A stretch of 64,000 nt of DNA, taken from Kappaphycus alvarezii (lineage: Eukaryota > Rhodophyta > Florideophyceae > Gigartinales > Solieriaceae). Positions 57,840 through 64,000 of the stretch are shown piece after piece; the stretch's first letter is position 1, and every line of letters starts with the position of its first letter. The stretch covers positions 434,001-498,000 of the forward strand of contig NADL03000672.1 in assembly GCA_002205965.3 (NCBI GenBank). The letters are read 5' to 3'. The notes beneath the pieces were generated by a model. It worked only from the letters and a program-made list of their open reading frames with translations, was not told where the DNA came from and ran no database searches. The position numbers were made by a program, and so were the translations under genes.

Positions 57840-59130
57840 CTGATCCGTAGACTATTACCGGTCATTTCAAAGATTCGCAGGAAAACTGCAACGAAATTCT
57901 GTATTCCATCGCAAATATTGTTTAAAAGTGACCTCCGTCAGCCACTGCAGACCCCAATATCTCGATAACTTGACGGGTTGTAAACCGCCGTTTCAAAAAT
58001 ATCACGTCGGTATTGGAGTGGTCGTGTATGTTCCTTGTCCGCGTGTTTCTGTCTTTGCTGCTGCCAAATGATGCTAATCTTCGGAGTCTATTTTTCCGAA
58101 TCGAAAGAATGAGATTGCGCGTTGCTCAAATTGTTGAGGACAGCTTCTCAAATCGCGTTGGATACAAATCTTACGCGTTGTAAAATGACACTCATAGTGC
58201 GTGCCAGCTTTTCAATACATTTTCAAGGCGGGAAGGAAAGCTGTAGAGGCAGGTCACGAGGTATTCTCACGCATGTGGCAAATATGTCACAATCCCGTCC
58301 TCCCAGAACGATGGAAAGACTCGCAGTCTTCGTGATGTCATACTGAAATCCGCGACCACATAACCATTTAAACGTATGATACATCCCCGTGGCACTGCGG
58401 AGGATAGCACTTTCCTCGAAACTGTTTTAGGTCGCACAGTGTTGTCAATGTGTAAACATGACTTTGCTTGCCTGTAGCAAAGTGAAAATCTGCACCTCTA
58501 AGGTTGTTGAGTGCAGTACAGTTCTCTTTAAAGCGTTTAGCGGAATCCTGCTTTCATGGTGAGGTGCATCACAAGAAATCGGAAATTTGGAGCAAAGGCA
58601 GCGCTACTGTATGTGGCGCCGGATAGAGTTTGTCTCAGCTGTTCATGCGGATTCGACTGAACTTCACGGCGCAACGAAGGACGGCACGGTTTTCCGTTCA
58701 CGACTAAAGTGCTGAAAGGAGGAAACATGTAGGGCTCTGTAGTCATCCCATGCATCACATATTGATTTGTAAACATTCGTGGCCTTTGCTGCAAGGGGTC
58801 CGAAGAAAGAAATTTCAGGGCAGACGGGCAGTACATTCCGCGTACTTTTTCGTCAATAAATGCGACATACTGTACCTAAACTGCAAATTGAAGGCATCAT
58901 TGCTAATGAATATGGCGCTGTCTTCCGCTACCACGCGTTTCTACCAATTACGGCAATAACCAAAAACCAACGACGCGGTGGCCAAGAAGCCTTTTGTCGA
59001 ATATCGGTGACCTAGATTGCAGTTGATTTGCAGACCGGCTAAGATTTTTAATCTTGAAAGTACTTGTAGCTGTTGCATTTGTAGGTGTACAGCGGGGTAG
59101 AAGTACTGGGAACTCGTTACAAAACATCAG
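57840..59130. other. Region with short unassigned ORFs
   Basis: Minus-strand fragments read sensibly in places: 58836-58537 (FTNQYVMHGMTTEPYMFPPF) and, below it, GMYHTFKWLCGRGFQYDIT and TASLSIVLGGRDCDIFATCV in other frames. They may be a decayed gene. No family recognised. Confidence 0.25.
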
Positions 59131-59920
59131 ACAGTACAGTACTGTAAAACCGGTAGCTGCTCAGGTCAAGTAAGGTCAACTCGGTGCATCTACTGCAAAT
59201 GACATATACAAATAAAAGTGTCCAAGGTACTTTCTCTCATTAACAGCGCTCTAAATGTATCACGGCAACGAGTTGCAATTAAAGAGTTGGACTGAACGTG
59301 ATACTTAAGGGCATATTTTTAAGCAAGTGACGCGGTGGACAGTTTGGTTTGCCGCACGAAGCCAGGCAGTTTGATTCACGGCATTCGATAAGACCTCCTC
59401 AATTTCAGAAAAAAAATTGGCAAGCGGAAAACAGGGCAGAAGCCAATGATTCATGGCCTTGGAATTGTTTCTATCCAACCCAGCAGCACCCTCAAAATTG
59501 ACAAAGCTGTTGACCAAGAATTGCTTTTTATGAGTGCATGCAACCGAAATGAAGGTAAAAGGCTTTTTGCTAGACCATTGCATTTTGTCAAATTTGATAC
59601 TGAAAGCAAGTTAACAAAGTATTGATTGTACAGTATTCTACGATACTGTACCTTAAAATTAGTCGGTACCGTAGTATTTTTGGATCTTACGGTAAAATGT
59701 GTATTTTGTTGGGGATACTGAGATCGAACTGATACTGTAAGCTGCATACAATATACGGTAATACAGTACAGGATGATATCTGTAAGATACTGTAAACAAG
59801 TTAGCACTGTAATTTAGTTCTGCAGCTTCAGGTGACTGCAGGCTGCTAAAGACTGATGCAATGGATTTCAATGGTTACGTACTGTACAGTACAATGGTAC
59901 GATACAGTAGTGTACAGCTG
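59131..59920. repeat. Scattered TACTGTACAGTA motifs
   Basis: Copies at 59131-59146 (ACAGTACAGTACTGTA), 59628-59652, 59740-59800 (looser GATACTGTA units) and 59879-59917 (TACTGTACAGTACAATGG, then TACAGTAGTGTACAG). Confidence 0.65.
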
Positions 59921-60139
59921 GAAGATGGTCAAATGATGAAATCTTTACTCTCTACTTATCAATTGGTGTTTAGCGCACCCTTTCAATGTCCCTCCTGCTT
60001 CCTGCCACAGACATGAATGCTGGCATTCTCATAACTTTACGTCTAGCTACTAGATATGGACAACAGGATTCAACCTACCACTATCTATCGCTCGATAGGC
60101 AAGGCACACCAAGTGGAGCAACCCTGCTCCACAAACCCT

Positions 60140-60846
60140 TTTTACTTTACTATTTTTATACCCACTTTCATACTCTGACAAAGTTTCATAGCTACTCATG
60201 CAAGAAAAATGCCATTCCCCACGATAAATATCCCGCCAAAGATTACACTCAATATTCCCTGTGGTAGGCCCGAAAACACGCCTAGGCGCGCTTATGTTTT
60301 CACACCTCGGAAAACGTTCTTTATCGAGAACGCCTCACTCGCCGACCCAATCGATTCACCGAATCAACTCAAAATCTCGATTTCAGTCCCTTCACTGGCT
60401 ATATCGGTGGCGCCAATGAAGGCCCCCGTATGCGTCTTCTGTGCACTTCTAAATACAAATACGCTAATGCCACTCCATTAACCTTCCCCTCAAGATGGAC
60501 CTGCATGCCGGTACCCTCTACTCTCTGCCTGAGGTAACCAAATTAATCATATCCTCAACCATGATTTCGCCGCAAATACCCCCTTTTCACTCCTTTTTCT
60601 CCCACCAACAATTACACAGAATACTATGGCGTTAGTCTGAAGGAATGTGTCGTCATCAAAATCAAAAGGGCCTTTCAACCTTCCACACGGCTAGACAGGG
60701 AGACGAGTTTGTCTCGTGAGGGAACCATCGACCTCGAATCCCCCGAAGGCTTATTTGTGACCATCCCACAACTTATTTGTGATCCGGACAGATCACTGTG
60801 GCACCCTTACTTCAATCATGGTTTCAAATGCAGGTATACCCGCTGA
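60140..60846 (+). pseudogene. Unidentified coding-like segment upstream of nicotianamine synthase
   Basis: Open-frame pieces with even composition: PRRAYVFTPRKTFFIENASL and SLAISVAPMKAPVCVFC (to 60481), MDLHAGTLYSLPEVTKLIIS (from ATG 60495), and YYGVSLKECVVIKIKRAFQP with LFVTIPQLICDPDRSLWHPY (about 60624-60840, ending TGA 60844). GT...AG signals with a pyrimidine tract (donor near 60511 or 60536, acceptor ACACAG near 60621) could join two of them. The last stop lies 30 bp before the next gene's ATG. No family recognised. Confidence 0.25.
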
Positions 60847-60876
60847 AAGTTCATTCTCGCCCTCTGCCGCCCTCGA

Positions 60877-62022
60877 ATGCACATGACTATGGGAGTGCGT
60901 GACCAATGCGGCACTCCTGCCTACGTCAGGTTTGCACTTTTGGGCGAGGATTCCGCAACCGTCAAGACAAATTCGGACAGTTCTATCTACAATAGGCTGA
61001 AAAAGTACTTGAACAAGCCGGATTCAAGCTTGGACCCTTCCCCGGAGATCAACAGCGTTCTTTCAGAATTGGTATCATTGTTACAAGGGGCGTCCACCAT
61101 ACATGCCCTGAAGGACGGACGAAGATTTGCAGATGTGGCACGATGCATTTGCGATGAGATTGACAGTAATAAGGTGCTCCAAGCCCGAGCAAGTGCGATT
61201 CGAACAATTGCGATACGCTCAGAGACACGGCTCGAGCTCTATTGGGCTAGCCTTCTTGCACAAAACAGGGGTGCCGTCAACCCTGCCTCTTCAGCCATTG
61301 ACAAAGTACGGGTGGGTACAGGGGCATTTCCATACGTTGAGAACTATGTAAGCATGGTTCAGACAGAGGCAAACGTGATAAAGGCGCACATAGCGGAGAG
61401 GGGAGGGAAGCTGCGAACGAGAAAACTCCGGGTGGCATTCTGCGGGAGCGGTCCCCTACCGCTTACTGGGATTCTGCTGTCGGCGTGTCTGGATGCTCAG
61501 GTTACCCTCATTGACAATGATGAAAAAGCTGTGGAGCTGTCCCAAGAATTAGTGGACAATTGGGAACGGCGAGGGATCACACCTGCTGGGAGGACTGACA
61601 TTGTGTGTGCGGACGGCGGGCAGATTCGTTTTTTTCGGGGCGGCAGTGAAGGGATATCAAGAGATGGGGCAGGTGTAGGGAGAGGGCGTTCGGTTGAGTG
61701 TGACGTATTGTTTGTAGCGGCTTTGATTCCAAACCAAACGAAGGAAGAGATTGCACGGAATGTGGCGGAGATGAAACAGGATGGGCCGTTGGTGGTTGTG
61801 CGGACGGCACATGGGTTGACGGCTCGGTTGGCGTACTACCAGAACCGGAGAAGTGTTTTTGAGAGGTACTTAAAATTCAGCGGACTGGTAGTACCAGAGG
61901 TGCATGAGTTTGGAGATGGGAGGATTGTAGACGATGATGTGAAGCCAATTGGGCTTTTCCCAAGGGATATCCTGAATTCTTTGGAGATCTTTGGATGGAA
62001 GGCAGGGATGGCGGAGGGTTGA
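60877..62022 (+). CDS. Nicotianamine synthase-family protein
   Basis: An intact 381-residue ORF. Nicotianamine synthase condenses aminocarboxypropyl groups of S-adenosylmethionine into nicotianamine, a metal chelator for Fe, Ni, Zn and Cu. An N-terminal helical region leads into FPYVENYVSMVQTE (151-164), matching the conserved PY..NY....E motif, with Glu164 in the position of the catalytic glutamate. The Rossmann-fold SAM site follows: VAFCGSGPLPLTGILLS (186-202) and VTLIDNDEKAVELS (209-222), then DVLFVAALIPNQTKEE and LVVVRTAHGLTARL. Length is a little above plant enzymes (about 320) and well above archaeal ones (about 270). ATG 60877 follows an in-frame TGA at 60844; nearby ATGs at 60883 and 60889 are alternatives. 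Cytosolic, no signal peptide. Could make nicotianamine or a related opine-like metallophore. Confidence 0.9.
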   Translation: MHMTMGVRDQCGTPAYVRFALLGEDSATVKTNSDSSIYNRLKKYLNKPDSSLDPSPEINSVLSELVSLLQGASTIHALKDGRRFADVARCICDEIDSNKVLQARASAIRTIAIRSETRLELYWASLLAQNRGAVNPASSAIDKVRVGTGAFPYVENYVSMVQTEANVIKAHIAERGGKLRTRKLRVAFCGSGPLPLTGILLSACLDAQVTLIDNDEKAVELSQELVDNWERRGITPAGRTDIVCADGGQIRFFRGGSEGISRDGAGVGRGRSVECDVLFVAALIPNQTKEEIARNVAEMKQDGPLVVVRTAHGLTARLAYYQNRRSVFERYLKFSGLVVPEVHEFGDGRIVDDDVKPIGLFPRDILNSLEIFGWKAGMAEG

Positions 62023-62565
62023 GTAGTGCTGAAATATGCCCCTAGTGCAGTTTTGCCAATAGAACTCAATAGCTGGGGAATTAGGAGGGAGGCGTGAGCT
62101 GGTTGTGGTCAGGAATTGATCTCTTCGTTGATAATGTTGTTGCCGAGAACGTTGTGATAGGCTAAACTTAGTAAATCCCAGTTTTTTAAGCAAACGATGT
62201 GGGGGACACATTGAAGATGCCGGCAATAGTTTCAGTCGCTACGTTTGAATTAAATTGAGAAGCGGGCCGTCGAGTGGCTACGCGTCGAAAGAGCTTCTTC
62301 AGTGAATATCATTATATAAAGACTGCACCGCCGCATTGACTGTTTTCAGCATCGCGACTACGCACGGTCGACTAGTTGATAGCTTTCACCAGGGCGAGTG
62401 CGCATCAACAAGCTCTATCGGCTGCGACCAGACGCTTCAGCGTTGTGACATATTTTGTTGCAGCTTGGCGAAAGGTTTACTTGAGACTCCCAACGCACTG
62501 TATTGTACATGCATGTGTAAAGCACTGGTGCATTCAAACCCTGTACGGCACTGATGCAGAACAGA

Positions 62566-62690
62566 TACAGTACAGTACTCCTCACAGCCCTTGTTGTCCG
62601 GTAAATTACAGTGTACTGTAAAAGTACAGTGTAGTGTATTACAGCACAGTACAGTATAGTACAGTACAGTACAGGGAGTACAGTACAATA
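62566..62690. repeat. TACTGTACAGTA palindromic repeat island
   Basis: ATACAGTACAGTACTCC (62565-62581), GTGTACTGTAAAAGTACAGT (62611-62630) and CACAGTACAGTATAGTACAG with further units to 62690. It ends about 95 bp before the start of the lipid kinase ORF, so it lies in its promoter or 5' UTR. Confidence 0.8.
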
Positions 62691-62784
62691 GTTTGCCAGG
62701 AGATCAAAATCCGTCAAGACCACCATATCGTTGCTCCCGCGACCGTCGCGATCCTACACCGTTGGGCCCCATCCATCCCCAAAG

Positions 62785-63840
62785 ATGTCCTCCCGGCCTC
62801 CCAAACAATCTCGGTACCGCCCGACCAGCTTTTCTCGCCAGAATCCCCGCGTCGATGTTATATTTAACAGCGTTTCAGGAACAAGAGACCCTGACTCCGA
62901 TCTCGCCGTCATCCGTTCTACCCTTCAGAAATCCTTTTCCGATGTCAAAGTATGGCTCACCACTCCCGAAAAGGGCGGTGAAGCACTTGGTTACGAAGCC
63001 CTTTCATCTGGTGCCAACGTCCTCGTTGCTTGTGGTGGTGACGGTACAGTCGCAGGCGTTGCTGCCGCATTAAAGAAAAACCCGCAAAGGCAAGGTGAAC
63101 CGCCTCCAGTGTTAGGCGTTGTGCCGAGGGGGACAGCAAATGCGTTATGTGCGGCCCTAGATATCCCGACTGATGTTCGTCGAGCGTCGGCGATGATTGC
63201 AACGGGCAGTGTGAGACGTATTGACTTTCCGTGTGTGGTGCAGAGCGATGAGGACACCGTGGAATCAATGTTGTTGCTATGTGGGATCGGTTTGGAGGCC
63301 GAAACGGTCAAGCGGGCTGATCGGGGAATGAAACGAGCGTTGGGTGCTGTCGCGTATGCGGTAGCAGGGTTGGCATCCACTTTGGAGCAGCGGTGTTTCA
63401 AAACGGATTTGGTTTTGCATGGAGTGGACGACGCCCTCATGTTTGCGGAGGGGAAGGCGCTGTCCCAAGAGTTGCATCTCAAGGGATTGAAGTTGAAAGG
63501 AGTCACCGTCGCAAACGCAGCCCCTGCAACCAGCGTCTTGGCTCAGGGAATTGGCCAAGTCAGACCAGATGATGGGCTATTAGAAGTAGTTTGCATTGCC
63601 AGTGATTCGCCCTTGGGAATAATTCGTCTAATGTTCTCCATGCTAAAGTCGGCGATGCTACGAACTAGAGAAAGGAGAGGTACGGTTTACGGACTGCGAG
63701 CGAGGAAGGTGGAGATAGTATGTGAGCCACCCCAAAGAATTGTAATTGACGGGGAAGACGCTGGCATGACTCCAATCACGGTCGAGATGAATCCAGATGT
63801 TGGACAAGTTCAAGTCATAGCCCCAAAGCTGGAGCTGTGA
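62785..63840 (+). CDS. YegS/diacylglycerol-kinase-type lipid kinase
   Basis: An intact ORF; from the ATG at 62785 it encodes 351 residues (an ATG at 62731 would add 18). It belongs to the DAGK-catalytic superfamily of bacterial-like lipid kinases. The N-terminal domain has VDVIFNSVSGTRDPDSD (the phosphate-binding NP.SG-type loop), then CGGDGTVAGVAAAL (GGDGT at 84-88, nucleotide-binding) and GVVPRGTANALCAALDIP. The C-terminal beta-sandwich has DDGLLEVVCIAS and IVIDGEDAGMTPI, with the DGE motif. It phosphorylates a lipid hydroxyl using ATP. The substrate (diacylglycerol, sphingoid or other) cannot be inferred. It resembles short bacterial and cyanobacterial-type members more than the eukaryotic sphingosine-kinase-like fragment at the start of this window, so two distinct branches occur here. 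The Arg/Ser-rich N-terminus could be a transit peptide. Confidence 0.9.
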   Translation: MSSRPPKQSRYRPTSFSRQNPRVDVIFNSVSGTRDPDSDLAVIRSTLQKSFSDVKVWLTTPEKGGEALGYEALSSGANVLVACGGDGTVAGVAAALKKNPQRQGEPPPVLGVVPRGTANALCAALDIPTDVRRASAMIATGSVRRIDFPCVVQSDEDTVESMLLLCGIGLEAETVKRADRGMKRALGAVAYAVAGLASTLEQRCFKTDLVLHGVDDALMFAEGKALSQELHLKGLKLKGVTVANAAPATSVLAQGIGQVRPDDGLLEVVCIASDSPLGIIRLMFSMLKSAMLRTRERRGTVYGLRARKVEIVCEPPQRIVIDGEDAGMTPITVEMNPDVGQVQVIAPKLEL

Positions 63841-63880
63841 ACAGAAGGCGCCGTCGACTAAGTCGGTCCCTGATTCGATT

Positions 63881-64000
63881 ATGGCGGAACCTTCGAGGAG
63901 TAACGTTTCTAGCCCTCACTGTCGCGCTCATGAGCCGGTCAAGACGGAAGGAGATATCACACTAACAGGTATGGTTTTCATCACAGCATTTCTCGCCGAC
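63881..64000 (+). CDS. Possible start of another gene, cut by window end
   Basis: ATG at 63881 opens 40 codons that run off the window (MAEPSRSNVSSPHCRAHE...GMVFITAFLAD). ACAG|GTATGG near 63966-63974 could be a splice donor. Too short to identify. It starts only 41 bp after the lipid-kinase stop, so it may equally be 3' UTR. Confidence 0.2.
   Translation, partial: MAEPSRSNVSSPHCRAHEPVKTEGDITLTGMVFITAFLAD

Noticed and set aside
61577-62226. Minus-strand ORFs over the nicotianamine synthase and its 3' flank
   Set aside because: Shadow frames; the plus strand holds all family motifs.

Overview
This window looks like nuclear DNA of a eukaryote with few or no introns and many transposons. Evidence: long uninterrupted ORFs for a CLC exchanger, nicotianamine synthase and TatD; no bacterial operon structure or Shine-Dalgarno logic; and typical eukaryotic transposon classes (tyrosine-recombinase retrotransposon, Ty3/gypsy, PIF/Harbinger, pogo/Tc5 and piggyBac relics). 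My best guess is an alga, possibly a red alga, but the sequence alone does not settle this.

Layout. 0-1.8 kb: the C-terminal end of a sphingosine/diacylglycerol-kinase-like protein (+) and a TatD-family deoxyribonuclease (-). 2.5-4.4 kb: an internally deleted pogo/Tc5-like transposon. 6.2-10.7 kb: a young tyrosine-recombinase (DIRS/PAT/Ngaro-type) retrotransposon with two exactly identical 200-bp direct repeats and gag-like, RT-RNase H and recombinase ORFs in three different frames. 13.6-17.3 kb: decayed Ty3/gypsy sequence on the minus strand. 17.3-25.5 kb: AT-rich DNA with no convincing gene. 25.6-28.6 kb: a full-length but dead PIF/Harbinger element with TIRs, a TAA target duplication, a transposase relic and a convergent SAP plus SANT-like partner gene.

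30-32.4 kb: a CLC chloride/proton exchanger (-). 33.7-34.6 kb: a small membrane protein. 35.2-36.8 kb: two divergent coding-like but frame-broken regions. 37.3 kb: a 65-residue ORF. 37.9-41.1 kb: a large disordered, probably nuclear protein (-). 41.9-44.2 kb: a second Harbinger-like pair (Myb/SANT-like partner + and transposase -), heavily decayed. 44.5-47.1 kb: diverged repeats. 48-50.5 kb: a decayed ORF chain. 51.2-52.1 kb: a piggyBac-like relic. 53.3-57.4 kb: a very AT-rich, ORF-free stretch. 57.7 kb: a short retroposon-like insertion with an 11-bp target duplication. 60.9-63.8 kb: nicotianamine synthase and a YegS-type lipid kinase, both intact.

The host genes are unrelated housekeeping, transport and metal-homeostasis functions and form no visible pathway. 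A recurring feature is islands of the palindromic motif TACTGTACAGTA, which sit in spacers next to single-copy genes and are rare in transposon-rich and AT-rich blocks. Several otherwise coherent genes carry single-base frame breaks, some in homopolymers. Assembly indels are therefore a real possibility and should be excluded before calling pseudogenes.
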